Shown here: in pieces, positions 1-8,446 of the stretch | How the letters are laid out: the number at the start of each line of letters is the position of its first letter | Position numbering within the stretch: the first letter of the stretch is position 1 | Source of the DNA: an uncultured Granulosicoccaceae bacterium | Lineage (GTDB): Bacteria; Pseudomonadota; Gammaproteobacteria; Granulosicoccales; Granulosicoccaceae | Direction of reading: 5' to 3' | DNA: 34,535 bases | Assembly: GCA_937928685.1 (NCBI GenBank) | Contig: CALGJU010000044.1 | Coordinates: 1-34,535, forward strand | Notes under the pieces: generated by a model | Database searches by the model: none | The model's input: the letters and a program-made list of their open reading frames with translations, nothing else | What the model was told of the DNA's origin: nothing | Made by a program: the position numbers and the translations under genes

Positions 1-160
1 AGTCTGTCCGAGAACTAGGGTCGTAGCGAGGTTGTGAGATTTTGAGTCAGATATTTCGATCGTTAGAGGCGAATAGTTATTCTTCTTTAACGAAAAGGAT
101 CGTAATAGCTGACCAAAAGATCGCGACCGCAGTAGATCCTAGTTCTCGGACAGCCTCCTA
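1..160. repeat. Palindromic MITE-like element, copy 1 (left end cut by window)
   Basis: This is a non-coding element that is a long imperfect inverted repeat. The outer arms (4-16 and 141-153) pair perfectly, and inner arms near 40-50 and 109-118 pair again around an AT-rich centre. A second copy at 12621-12780 aligns without gaps over 160 positions with 13 differences. The right end reads CTCCTA and runs into the next element. No ORF of note lies inside. I infer a non-autonomous mobile element or a structured repeat; the parent transposon is not in the window. Confidence 0.8.
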
Positions 161-324
161 GGAGTCTGCGCGGCAGAACCTCCACTACTGCGAACGCGCC
201 CTGCCGGTGCGTTTTTATCGATCATTTTCGTTGCATATGAATAACTATGCGCCGTAAATGATCGTAAAAACGCCCTCGCCATGGCACGTTCTCGCTACGT
301 GGACTTCTACCGCGCAGACTCCTA
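159..324. repeat. Second palindromic MITE-like element
   Basis: The terminal inverted repeats at 159-178 and 305-324 match at 19 of 20 positions. Inside, GCGTTTTTATCGATCATTT near 212-230 is answered by a near-complementary run around 258-277, so the whole element folds into one hairpin. It begins at the TA where the preceding element ends, and both share the terminus TAGGAGTCTG. It lies just upstream of the dehydrogenase gene and leaves only about 78 bases for that gene's promoter. The family is not identified. Confidence 0.75.
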
Positions 325-402
325 ACAATCCACTGCCAGGTACTGGTAATTTGCTTATAAAAAACCGCCCACTACGCGTGTCAGTGACACGGAGGACTAC
401 TC

Positions 403-1473
403 ATGAGATACACAGCAGACAGCCTGACAACGCTGGCTCAATCGATTCTAACGGGATTCGGCTGTGATCGAGATGAAGCAGACATTGTTGCTGATCATTT
501 AATTAGAGCCAACCTTGCAGGCCATGACTCACATGGCATCGGCATGTTGCCGGTATACGGCATGCAGGTTAAGGATGGCAACCTGATCCCGAACCAAACG
601 CCAGTCTTTCTACCCGATTGCGGTGCGGTAAGTGTGGTTGATGCTAAATGTGGATTCGGTCACCGCATGGCGCTGCTCGCGCTCGATCATGCCATTGAGA
701 CCTGCCGTAAACACAGAGTAGCGGTTCTGGGGTTGCGCAATAGCGGCCACGTATCGCGCACCGGGCACTACTCAGAGTACTGCGCTCAGCAAGGGTTGAT
801 TTCCATTCACTTTGTTAATGTATGGGGTCACGCGCCACTTGTTGCAGCCCATGGAAGCAGCCAGGCCGGCTTTTCCACCAACCCTATCAGCATCGGTATT
901 CCAGTCGACGGCAAGGCCAAACCAATGCTGGATCTAGCCACCAGTACTGTGGCGTTTGGAAAGGTGAGAGTAGCCCACAACCGCGGTGAAAAAATACCCA
1001 TTGGCTGGGTTATTGACGATGCCGGACAACCGACCGACGACCCCACCCCTATCTGGGAAAACAGAACCGGTGCGCTCACCCCGTTTGGCCAACACAAAGG
1101 CTCCGGCCTGGCTATATTCGTCGAATTATTGGCAGGTGCAGTTGCAGGCAAAGAAACAGTCGCCACGGGCAATCACATACCTAACGGCGTGTACAACAAT
1201 ATGTTTTCCATACTGATCGACCCGCTTGCTTTTGACTCGCAAGAGCAGATCGAAGAACGCGTATTAGAGTTCTACCAATCAATAAAATCCAGCCGCCCCG
1301 CAGGCGGTGTCAAGGAAGTGCTGATGCCCGGTGAACCAGAGTTACAACATAAGGCAGAGCGCGAGGCGAAAGGTATAGAAGTAGATTCAGAGACCGTAGA
1401 ACAACTGATTTCAATAGGTAACCACTTTGATCTTAACGAATCATTGCTGAGAAGCCAGTTAGAACCGGTATAA
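403..1473 (+). CDS. Ldh2/malate dehydrogenase-family NAD(P)-dependent oxidoreductase
   Basis: This 356-residue protein has the length and layout of the Ldh2 family (malate/L-lactate/ureidoglycolate-type dehydrogenases), which reduce 2-oxo acids or cyclic imino acids with NAD(P)H and are unrelated to classical Rossmann-fold LDH. Visible landmarks are GHDSHGIGMLP near residues 40-50 with the family's active-site histidine, NSGHVSRTGHYSE in the middle, and GQHKGSGLA in the C-terminal third. The ATG at 403 is supported by GGAGG at 391-395, seven bases upstream. The substrate cannot be told from sequence. The gene stands alone between the palindromic elements and a long gap. It is probably cytoplasmic and dimeric, as is usual for the family. 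Confidence 0.9.
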   Translation: MRYTADSLTTLAQSILTGFGCDRDEADIVADHLIRANLAGHDSHGIGMLPVYGMQVKDGNLIPNQTPVFLPDCGAVSVVDAKCGFGHRMALLALDHAIETCRKHRVAVLGLRNSGHVSRTGHYSEYCAQQGLISIHFVNVWGHAPLVAAHGSSQAGFSTNPISIGIPVDGKAKPMLDLATSTVAFGKVRVAHNRGEKIPIGWVIDDAGQPTDDPTPIWENRTGALTPFGQHKGSGLAIFVELLAGAVAGKETVATGNHIPNGVYNNMFSILIDPLAFDSQEQIEERVLEFYQSIKSSRPAGGVKEVLMPGEPELQHKAEREAKGIEVDSETVEQLISIGNHFDLNESLLRSQLEPV

Positions 1474-1897
1474 CTGAATCACACTTATTAACTTTGTTGT
1501 CCGGAAACAAAATAAAACAATCTATTTATCATCGGCTTACTTGCGTCAGGCGAACATTGCCTGTGGGACAGGCGCGGGCCTTGCTATTTCAGCTCGGTAA
1601 GCAAGCATGTAGTCCACTACTTTTTGTAGGATAATAGTCCTATGAGTGTCGCTGTCGCACGTTACGCCACAACGATTCAGTTTCAATTAAATAGTACATC
1701 TGAGATTATTCATCGTTTGGCCACCACAACACTTACAACTCGCTTTTTCAACGCATCGTACAGAGCTTGAATATGTCCAGCCTACTATTGGCTTGCCGTT
1801 CTCTGGATGGCCGAATTCCGGTCAGCCGTTCGAGCGATCGCCCTCTCATCAGCGCTACAGCTGTCATGCCTCAGCCTGACCAAACTGGTGTCAGCGC
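1474..1897. other. 424-base intergenic region with small hairpins
   Basis: No convincing gene is seen. GCCTGT-GGG-ACAGGC at 1559-1573 forms a hairpin, nested between GCTTAC (about 1534) and GTAAGC (about 1597), so 1530-1605 could be a structured 3' end of the dehydrogenase transcript. There are two short ORFs. One, from 1641, has no ribosome binding site. The other (1773-1901, 42 codons) overlaps the next start as ATGA, but its product resembles nothing I know. Confidence 0.5.
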
Positions 1898-2839
1898 ATG
1901 ACCACAATGCTAGTGGCATCGAGTGGCGGGCACTTTACACAGCTGGCGGAATTGTGGCCACGGATTGAATCTGTCAGCCAGGATTGCGTGTGGGTCACCT
2001 TTGATTCGCCGCAAACCCGTTCAATGTTGAAAGATCAGCAAGTAGAATACGTGCCGTATATTAAGCCACGCGGCCTCGCCTCAGTGCTGCGCAACGTCCC
2101 GCAAGCATTCAAGCTGATAAGAAAGTACAACGTAGACGCCGTCATCAGCACCGGTTCGGCGATCGCTTTAGCCTATCTGCCTTATAGCGCGATACGTGGA
2201 ATACCTACCCACTATATTGAATCAGCAACGCGGGTTGAAGGACCGTCCGTTACCGGTAAAGCCTTAAGCCGTGTACCGGGAATCAAGTTTTACAATCAAC
2301 ATGAAGCCTGGTCTAACGATCAATGGAAATTTCTCGGCTCAGTGTTTGATGGCTTTGATGCGGTGCCGCTGGCGCAAAAACCACAAAAAATCAGGCGAGC
2401 AGTGGTGTCAGTCGGCACCATGGAAGACTACAGCTTCCGGGATTTTTTCGTGCGTTTGGCCGACTACCTGTCAGAGGCAGACTCAGTCCTTTGGCAAACG
2501 GGTTCTACCGACGTGTCTGATTTAATTATTGACGGCAAAGAAGTTGTACCGGCACATGAGCTGGAGCAGGCAATGCGCGAAGCCGATGTAGTTATTGCTC
2601 ATGCAGGAACAGGCACAGCGCTCACGTCTCTTCGAATGGGCAAACGCCCCATCCTAGTGCCACGCGACAGCTCACACGGTCAGCACATTGATGATCACCA
2701 ATTTCAAACCGCCGCACTACTCGACAAAATGGGCCTGGCTTTAAGCCGTAAGGTGGAAGATCTGACCAAAGCAGATCTACTTGAAGCCGCGGGATTCGAA
2801 GTGATTCGCTCAAACACCCCGAGAATGCTTCACCTGTAG
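1898..2839 (+). CDS. Fused Alg14/Alg13-type (PssD-PssE-like) glycosyltransferase
   Basis: This 313-residue protein joins two halves that are often separate. The N-terminal half begins with the SSGGH motif (residues 8-12) of Alg14/PssD/EpsF membrane-recruiting subunits. The C-terminal half (from about 165) resembles Alg13/PssE and the C-terminal domain of family-28 glycosyltransferases, with VVIAHAGTGTAL and the donor-binding-like GKRPILVPR. Such enzymes transfer a sugar from a UDP-sugar to a lipid-linked acceptor at the inner face of the membrane in polysaccharide assembly. No other capsule gene is adjacent. The start could be 1898 or 1907; neither has a strong ribosome binding site, and the 1898 ATG overlaps the stop of a 42-codon ORF. 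Confidence 0.82.
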   Translation: MTTMLVASSGGHFTQLAELWPRIESVSQDCVWVTFDSPQTRSMLKDQQVEYVPYIKPRGLASVLRNVPQAFKLIRKYNVDAVISTGSAIALAYLPYSAIRGIPTHYIESATRVEGPSVTGKALSRVPGIKFYNQHEAWSNDQWKFLGSVFDGFDAVPLAQKPQKIRRAVVSVGTMEDYSFRDFFVRLADYLSEADSVLWQTGSTDVSDLIIDGKEVVPAHELEQAMREADVVIAHAGTGTALTSLRMGKRPILVPRDSSHGQHIDDHQFQTAALLDKMGLALSRKVEDLTKADLLEAAGFEVIRSNTPRMLHL

Positions 2840-2946
2840 CTGCATCCCGGTTCGCCGTCATCAAGCACGCGCTCCGGCCAACCGTTTAATGCGCTCATCG
2901 GCGCATGAATTGCAGTAACAAGCGCTCTCTACATGCCAGGCTGACC

Positions 2947-4365
2947 ATGAGTATCCGCTCTCATCACCATCAATTAAGGCCGCTATTTCTTCGCGCCAAA
3001 TTGGCCCGTGCATCATTTTGCGCCATGTTCCTGGGAGTAGCGATGACTGTTGCCACACCGACTTTAAGCGCTGTAAAAACCAAACCGTATTCAGAGTTCG
3101 TCAAAGCTTTAAACATTATCGAGCAAACACAACTCACCATATTCACAGAATCCCCACCACCGGCCAAAGACGAAATCATTGAAAGGTTTAATGCCCGGGT
3201 AAAAAAAGCACAAGCTGAGCTCGATAGCGAGGATGCAAACTACAGCAAAGATCTGGATAAAAAACGTATTGCGATTATGCGTGAGCTACTTTTCGACACA
3301 GTCGATCAATACAACGATCAATACGCCAACTATATCTATCCGGAAGCTCTTAAAAGATACAACGCCAGACGCAACGGCAAATTCGTTGGAGTCGGCTTAA
3401 AGTTCAGAGCGGTCAACGACAGCTATCCACTCGCCATCGGGCCGCTAACCGGAGGCCCAATGGACGGCAAGGATATTTTGCCGGGTGATAAGCTAGTGAG
3501 TGTTGATAACAAACCACTGGCAAAGCTCAGTTCCAGTGACATTGTCAAAGCACTAAAGGGACCCGAAAACTCTATCGCAACAATAGAAGTACTGCGCGGC
3601 GAATCAACGCATACCATTGATGTAAACCGTTCGGCCGTGGAATTGCACTATGCAGACGCCGAGCTGCTGCAAAGTAACATCGGATACATCAAGGTCAGCC
3701 GCTTCGGCAGCAAGACACATATCCGTGTAGAAAACCTGCTGACTACATTGATAAATCAGGGTGCGACGAGTTTTATACTTGACCTACGCGATAATCCCGG
3801 TGGATCCACCCGTGCAGCACGCGCCATCGTATCCATGTTCAGTACAGAGAACGACATGTATTGTGAAAGGTATAAAACCGGTGCATTCAAACAACTACCG
3901 AGGCATGGCGATCATAAAACCGATCTGCCATTGGCTGTACTGATCAACGGTAACAGCATGTCCTCTTCTGAAATTGTTGCGGGCGCTATAAAAAGTTATG
4001 AACGCGGCTTCATCATAGGATCACCTTCATTCGGCAAAGGACTGGTGCAAAAAGTATTTAATTTAGCCCCGCCCCTTGGCGGTGCGGTGCGAACCACGAT
4101 CGCAGTCTTTGGAAGACCCGATCATAAACTCATTCACGGCGCGGGTATCGTACCGGACTTCTACGTCGAGACCGATAGCGATTTCATGTTCCGCCGAACC
4201 GGCTCACTGAATATTTCAGCCGCGGCACGGGCATTTCAAAGAACACTGCTTGAGGAAGATGTGAAAAAGGACCACCCCGATCAGGCCGAAGCGTTTATTG
4301 CTGCGAAAGACTTGCAATTGCAGACCGCGATCAACAAACTATTGCCTCTGATCAACACGCAATAA
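2947..4365 (+). CDS. S41-family (C-terminal processing) periplasmic peptidase with PDZ domain
   Basis: This is a serine protease of the CTP/tail-specific family. A basic N-terminus and hydrophobic stretch ending TPTLSA form a signal peptide, so it acts in the periplasm. A PDZ domain follows (about residues 145-225, with ILPGDKLVSVD), then the catalytic core with LDLRDNPGG, NSMSSSEI and FGKGLVQ. Numbered from this start, the probable nucleophile is Ser339 and the general base Lys364; their 25-residue spacing is that of Prc and plant CtpA. I chose ATG 2947, which has AGG at suitable spacing; an in-frame ATG at 2905 would add 14 residues. The substrate is unknown. DUF2288 follows 27 bases downstream. 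Confidence 0.9.
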   Translation: MSIRSHHHQLRPLFLRAKLARASFCAMFLGVAMTVATPTLSAVKTKPYSEFVKALNIIEQTQLTIFTESPPPAKDEIIERFNARVKKAQAELDSEDANYSKDLDKKRIAIMRELLFDTVDQYNDQYANYIYPEALKRYNARRNGKFVGVGLKFRAVNDSYPLAIGPLTGGPMDGKDILPGDKLVSVDNKPLAKLSSSDIVKALKGPENSIATIEVLRGESTHTIDVNRSAVELHYADAELLQSNIGYIKVSRFGSKTHIRVENLLTTLINQGATSFILDLRDNPGGSTRAARAIVSMFSTENDMYCERYKTGAFKQLPRHGDHKTDLPLAVLINGNSMSSSEIVAGAIKSYERGFIIGSPSFGKGLVQKVFNLAPPLGGAVRTTIAVFGRPDHKLIHGAGIVPDFYVETDSDFMFRRTGSLNISAAARAFQRTLLEEDVKKDHPDQAEAFIAAKDLQLQTAINKLLPLINTQ

Positions 4366-4392
4366 AAATCCATCCGGTGGATAGTAAAAACC

Positions 4393-4722
4393 ATGGACAT
4401 CGAAGATAAGCAATCGCCAGAGTCAATCGCTGAAGCGTTGAACGAACAAACCGGTATTCTAGGTTGGCAGGAACTGGTCAAACACTTCGCCCGCGGTGTG
4501 GTCGTTGCTGTCGAAGCTGACCTCGATCTGGTGAAAGTAGCGCATAGCATGTCTGTCGATAACACCGCTGAAATACAACAATGGCTCGCTACAGGCGCCG
4601 TAAGGCGAGCCAGTGATGATGATGCTCGTGAGTGGAATCGCGACAATCCGGAATTCTGGTGCATGGTCGTCGCGCCATGGGTTCTGGTGCAGAAAAAAGG
4701 TTCTGCAAAAGAGGTCCACTAA
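4393..4722 (+). CDS. DUF2288 family protein
   Basis: This small soluble acidic protein of 109 residues matches the pattern I know for DUF2288: an early GWQEL segment, VEADLDLVKVA, QQWLATGAV, and the C-terminal VVAPWVLVQKK. The family has no established biochemical function and is found mostly in Proteobacteria and cyanobacteria. It starts 27 bases after the S41 peptidase stop and is probably co-transcribed with it. GGTGGA lies upstream of ATG 4393. Confidence 0.8.
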   Translation: MDIEDKQSPESIAEALNEQTGILGWQELVKHFARGVVVAVEADLDLVKVAHSMSVDNTAEIQQWLATGAVRRASDDDAREWNRDNPEFWCMVVAPWVLVQKKGSAKEVH

Positions 4723-4820
4723 GTCACAGATGCTTTTGCTTAAAAGCACTAATACTTGCAATGCTATTAACTGGCCACCATTAGTTTTACACTAAAGTCC
4801 GGCTAAACAAGAGTCATATC

Positions 4821-5402
4821 ATGGGCGAGAAAATCCGCTGCAACTGGTGTGTAGGCAATGACCTCGACCGAACCTACCATGATGACGAATGGGGCGTGCC
4901 AGTCTACGACGATCAGAAACTATTTGAAATGCTTATACTCGAAGGCGCACAGGCCGGAGTCAGCTGGCATGTTGTGTTACAAAAGCGCACCCACTATAAC
5001 AAAGTATTTCTCAACTTTGACCCGCACAAGCTTGCACGGCTAAGTGATAAAAAGCTCGAAAAAGCACTTACCGATCCGGGATTAATTCGCAACAGACTAA
5101 AAATATACTCTGTCCGAAGCAACGCCATTGCATGTAAGGAAGTTCAAAAGGAATTCGGCTCTTTTGCAGAATACATCTGGAGTTTTGTCGATGGTAAACC
5201 CATACAGAACCAATGGAAAAAAAGCAGTCAAGTACCGGCAAAAACAGACATCAGCGCTAACATGAGCCGTGATTTAAAAAAGCGTGGCTTTAAGTTTATC
5301 GGAGAGACCATTTGCTACGCCTATATGCAAGGCATCGGCATGGTCAATGATCACACCGTCGATTGCTTTCGCCATAAAGAAATCAAGAAGATAAAAACGT
5401 AA
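4821..5402 (+). CDS. tag: DNA-3-methyladenine glycosylase I
   Basis: This 193-residue enzyme removes 3-methyladenine from alkylated DNA, the first step of base-excision repair. It is a full-length Tag protein of the helix-hairpin-helix superfamily. The zinc ligands of the family are all present: Cys7 and His20 near the N-terminus, His178 and Cys182 near the C-terminus. YHDDEWGVPVYDD and LEGAQAGVSW (with the base-pocket glutamate) are typical. It has its own 98-base upstream gap and may be separately transcribed. A hairpin follows at 5406-5423. Confidence 0.95.
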   Translation: MGEKIRCNWCVGNDLDRTYHDDEWGVPVYDDQKLFEMLILEGAQAGVSWHVVLQKRTHYNKVFLNFDPHKLARLSDKKLEKALTDPGLIRNRLKIYSVRSNAIACKEVQKEFGSFAEYIWSFVDGKPIQNQWKKSSQVPAKTDISANMSRDLKKRGFKFIGETICYAYMQGIGMVNDHTVDCFRHKEIKKIKT

Positions 5403-5405
5403 CTA

Positions 5406-5423
5406 TTCAGGGCACGCCCTGAA
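5406..5423. terminator. Hairpin between convergent tag and S9 peptidase genes
   Basis: TTCAGGG and CCCTGAA form a seven-base-pair stem round CACG, between two convergent genes. No T-run of five or more follows on either strand, so it is a weak or factor-assisted end at best. Confidence 0.4.
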
Positions 5424-5439
5424 AAGCTACAAAGAAAAG

Positions 5440-7368
5440 CTACAAAAATACCAATGGCTCTGCTTGCTTCCCTTCTTTTTGGGCGGCCTCAAAGTTAAAT
5501 ACCGAACCGTAGAACAACAGCTCTGCATCAAAGGCTCGCGTAATAGTTTCAGATTTTCTAAATCCATGCGCTTCGCCTTCAAAGGGGATATACGCAACAG
5601 GCACATTGTTAGCGAGCAGTTTTTCGATCATTGCCTCCGCCTGACTGGGCGGTACTACTTTGTCATCCAGACCCTGCAAAAACAACACGGGAGATTGAAT
5701 AGCGCTTGCATGATTTAACGGTGAGCGTTGTTCGTATAGTTCTTTTTCTTGCGGATAGGGACCGATCAAACTATCAAGATAACGTGATTCAAACTTGTGA
5801 GTATCGGTTGCTAAGGCGGTAAGATCTGTCACACCATACAAACTGGTGCCTGCTTTGAAAGAGTCTGTATGTGCCAATGCGGCCAATACGGTAAAACCAC
5901 CCGCACTGCCGCCACGTATGGCTACACGCTCTTTATCTACCAAGCCACGTTCGATGAGATACCGTACCCCAAAATCACAATCCTCGACATCGGCAACTCC
6001 CCATTGAAGTTTGAGTCCCTCGCGGTATTGTCGACCAAATCCTGTGCTGCCACGGTAATTCACGTCGAACACTGCTATACCACGATTGGTCCAGTATTGA
6101 ATTTTCAAACTCAAACTATCAGCCGTGGCTGATGTGGGTCCACCGTGAATCATCACCAATAGAGGCGGTAACTCATTTTCCATACCTTGATACTCTGCAT
6201 GGACAGGCGGGTAATAAAAACCGTGTGCGATCTGATCATCACCGGTTTTATAACTGATCGGTTCAGCGATCGAAAAATGTGCTCTGTCTATTGGGATGGT
6301 CGATGAAACACACACTAGAGTCTCGCTACCAAGATCACCGGTATAGACCGCAGGAAATTCAGTTGAAGATTGCGCGATCAGGCAGTACTTTCCGCCCTCC
6401 GTACGAATGGAATGGTAATGGCTGTGCTGTCGATCAAGGTCATTCAGACGACCGGAATTTAAATCAATCGTTGCAAGACTTTCAGCACCGGAGTGACTGT
6501 ACGAGGTGAGTAGCGTGTCCGCATCAAGAAATCCATATCGAGTCATTCCAAATTGCCATTGAGGCATGCCGAACTCGGCATCCAGAGAACAAACACACTC
6601 TGCCGCACCTCGAATCAATCGATAAATATTCCACCAATTGGATTTATCTGAAACAAAATATAACTCGCCGGTCGGGCTCCACTCCGGTTGAAAAACAGAC
6701 TCGTCGTTTCCACCGGCAACCACTTCGGCACCACCGAGCGTGTTGTCATTGTTAAAATCTGCATGCCATAGACTGGTCTGATCCCAGGGCATATCTGGAT
6801 GCATCCAGGACAACCAACAAAGCTGTTTACCGTCTGGCGAAAAAGAGGCGGATGAGTAAAAGTCCTGACCTTCGTGAAGGGTGGTCACCTCACCGCTAGC
6901 GGTATCCACTGCGACCAGCCGGTTAACCGGTTCATCTCCTTTGTCACCGTGTTCCTCACTAATGGCCAGTAGTGTGGAATTCTTCTTGTTATAGGCCAGA
7001 TCTGCAAAACGAAGCGTAGATGAACTGGTTATCCTGGAAGTTTCAAGCGCCTGATTTACGCAGTAGATCTGTTGGTCTGAGTGATTGACAAAGAACAACC
7101 CGACCGGTGTCGGCAGGTAACTCGCTCCACCATACTCGTGTACCCGGCTGCGACAACTATACTCCGCAGATAACAGCGCTTGCTTTTCACCTGCCTGATC
7201 CATTCTCACTATCACCGAGCGACCTTGCTCTTGCGGTCGTGATTCAACCCAGTAAACCTGCCCGTCGAAGAGCCTTGCCTCTGACAATCCAATAGTACCG
7301 GCCGTCATTAGCTCTGTGGTAATTTCGGAAGGCCACGAGCCATGCGACGCGTTTTTTTTATTCGCCAA
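5440..7368 (-). CDS. S9-family prolyl oligopeptidase/dipeptidyl aminopeptidase-like peptidase
   Basis: This 642-residue serine peptidase has an N-terminal beta-propeller (about residues 20-380, with repeated FSPDGKQLCWLSW-type blades) and a C-terminal alpha/beta-hydrolase domain. The catalytic triad is visible: Ser488 in RGGSAGG, an Asp near 568-569 in QGLDDKVVP, and His601 in EGEAHGFR. HGGPTS and NYRGSTGFGRQY are family signatures. No signal peptide is seen, so it is probably cytoplasmic and degrades short peptides. The start is TTG at 7366-7368 with GGTGA upstream. It begins 32 bases after the stop of the small acidic gene, so it may share a transcript with the EndoU pair. Confidence 0.9.
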   Translation of the reverse strand: MANKKNASHGSWPSEITTELMTAGTIGLSEARLFDGQVYWVESRPQEQGRSVIVRMDQAGEKQALLSAEYSCRSRVHEYGGASYLPTPVGLFFVNHSDQQIYCVNQALETSRITSSSTLRFADLAYNKKNSTLLAISEEHGDKGDEPVNRLVAVDTASGEVTTLHEGQDFYSSASFSPDGKQLCWLSWMHPDMPWDQTSLWHADFNNDNTLGGAEVVAGGNDESVFQPEWSPTGELYFVSDKSNWWNIYRLIRGAAECVCSLDAEFGMPQWQFGMTRYGFLDADTLLTSYSHSGAESLATIDLNSGRLNDLDRQHSHYHSIRTEGGKYCLIAQSSTEFPAVYTGDLGSETLVCVSSTIPIDRAHFSIAEPISYKTGDDQIAHGFYYPPVHAEYQGMENELPPLLVMIHGGPTSATADSLSLKIQYWTNRGIAVFDVNYRGSTGFGRQYREGLKLQWGVADVEDCDFGVRYLIERGLVDKERVAIRGGSAGGFTVLAALAHTDSFKAGTSLYGVTDLTALATDTHKFESRYLDSLIGPYPQEKELYEQRSPLNHASAIQSPVLFLQGLDDKVVPPSQAEAMIEKLLANNVPVAYIPFEGEAHGFRKSETITRAFDAELLFYGSVFNFEAAQKEGKQAEPLVFL

Positions 7369-7400
7369 TTAATTCACCGGTTGGTCGCTTGTGTACTGTA

Positions 7401-7721
7401 TCAACTCAGCGCTGCATCGCCACTGACAAAATCCAGCCACGCTCGCATTTGTTGCAGCATTTCGTCTCTTGGCAATCGCCTGTCTGGCGCTTCATCATCA
7501 AAGTTCGCCTCTATCGTCACCGTTTTGGTTGAAATACTCAGTGAGTGGGCGTTGCCGTTAAACTCAGAGCGAACCCCTTCATCTTCCAGCAGGGCGATAA
7601 GATCGGAGACAACCCGGGTCGAGCCCTGAAGATCAGTCTGAATAAAAGTAGCCAGTCTTTCATCCTGTCCACGAACACACGCATTGCCCTCATCATCACG
7701 ATAGAACTCGAGATCAGCCAT
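7401..7721 (-). CDS. Small acidic protein, YacL/UPF0231-like, candidate EndoU partner
   Basis: This 106-residue protein is strongly acidic (about 22 Asp/Glu against 10 Lys/Arg) with no signal peptide or membrane segment. The opening LEFYRDDEG, the middle HSLSISTKTVTIEAN and the closing WLDFV recall, distantly, E. coli YacL (UPF0231), a family of unknown function; I rate that link as weak. Its AGGA ribosome binding site overlaps the stop region of the upstream EndoU gene, only nine bases away, so translation is probably coupled. Size, acidity and placement are what one expects of an immunity protein for a basic nuclease. That role is inferred from context. Confidence 0.72.
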   Translation of the reverse strand: MADLEFYRDDEGNACVRGQDERLATFIQTDLQGSTRVVSDLIALLEDEGVRSEFNGNAHSLSISTKTVTIEANFDDEAPDRRLPRDEMLQQMRAWLDFVSGDAALS

Positions 7722-7730
7722 AGTTATTTC

Positions 7731-8315
7731 CTAGTAAACCGGGAAAGCAGTGTTGATACCACCACGATTTGTCGTGTATCCCTGAATGTTAAATCCGTGA
7801 CCGGAAGGGCCTTGCCAAGGCTGTTTCTTTTTATTTGAGCTGTTTCTATAGGCATTGAGTATTGCCTGTGTCACTTCATCTGCGGACATATTGTCAGGAA
7901 AAAAGCTTGAGAACTTTTCTTTCCACTGACCATTGTCACTAACAGCAATGATCGCTGTATAGACACCTTGCCGATTCGGTTTATCCCGTATCTTCACCAG
8001 CTTAGCCCCGGCCGGATCTACACCACCGGGTCTGGAATGAAACCCGACCGGTTTACCTTTTCGATTTATCTCGCCCTCAAATACATGGTGCAGATTTATT
8101 TCAGGAGATGTTTTCGACCACTTGCTTCCGGAGTGGTACGCCGCCGGTTTCTGACTGTTGTTATTAGTTGTGTTGCTGTTTCCGGTGGAGCTCACCGTAC
8201 TGTTTGAATCTCCCAGCCCGAGTTCGCTCAGATCAATCCCGAGCTTCTCAAGATTCACACCCAGCGCCATTAACACTGCGCCAATAATAGGGAGAAGTAG
8301 CTTTTTGTCTAGCAT
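7731..8315 (-). CDS. Membrane-anchored bacterial EndoU-domain nuclease (toxin-like)
   Basis: This 194-residue protein has one N-terminal hydrophobic segment (about 5-20), a Ser/Thr/Asn-rich linker (36-56) and a C-terminal domain (about 72-194) that I recognise as bacterial EndoU. Matching stretches are HHVFEGEINRKGKPVGFH, GVYTAIIAV, FSSFFPDNMSADEV and the terminal GGINTAFP. EndoU enzymes cleave RNA with two histidines and a lysine; His76 or His77, His93 and a lysine near 132-134 are candidates. In CDI and related toxins this domain is a C-terminal payload; here it stands alone behind a signal anchor. The adjacent small gene is the obvious immunity candidate. A dyad-flanked promoter lies upstream (8345-8370). 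Confidence 0.8.
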   Translation of the reverse strand: MLDKKLLLPIIGAVLMALGVNLEKLGIDLSELGLGDSNSTVSSTGNSNTTNNNSQKPAAYHSGSKWSKTSPEINLHHVFEGEINRKGKPVGFHSRPGGVDPAGAKLVKIRDKPNRQGVYTAIIAVSDNGQWKEKFSSFFPDNMSADEVTQAILNAYRNSSNKKKQPWQGPSGHGFNIQGYTTNRGGINTAFPVY

Positions 8316-8344
8316 GCAGCGTTAGGACCCTGAAGAGCTATTAG

Positions 8345-8370
8345 TTAACTCATTTATTATATTGAGTTAA
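8345..8370 (-). promoter_or_regulatory. Perfect dyad enclosing a TATAAT box upstream of the EndoU gene
   Basis: TTAACTCA (8345-8352) and TGAGTTAA (8363-8370) are perfect inverted repeats ten bases apart. On the minus strand the AT-rich spacer contains a consensus TATAAT (8361-8356), about 40 bases before the EndoU start codon. No good -35 hexamer is visible at 16-18 bases. This is what an operator of a dimeric repressor or an activator-dependent promoter looks like. It also lies 3' of the SH3-protein gene and could form a weak stem there. Confidence 0.5.
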
Positions 8371-8446
8371 GTCTGTGGGAAGCACCAAAGCGAGTGCGAA
8401 CGGGATTCAATTGCACGCATATTAAACACGTGCTACTTCCGGCTGT

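Noticed and set aside
828-1172. Open frame of 114 residues on the minus strand
   Set aside because: It lies wholly inside the Ldh2-family gene, which has clear family motifs and a good ribosome binding site.
4281-4761. Minus-strand frames of 100-127 residues
   Set aside because: They are antisense to the DUF2288 gene and have no features of their own.
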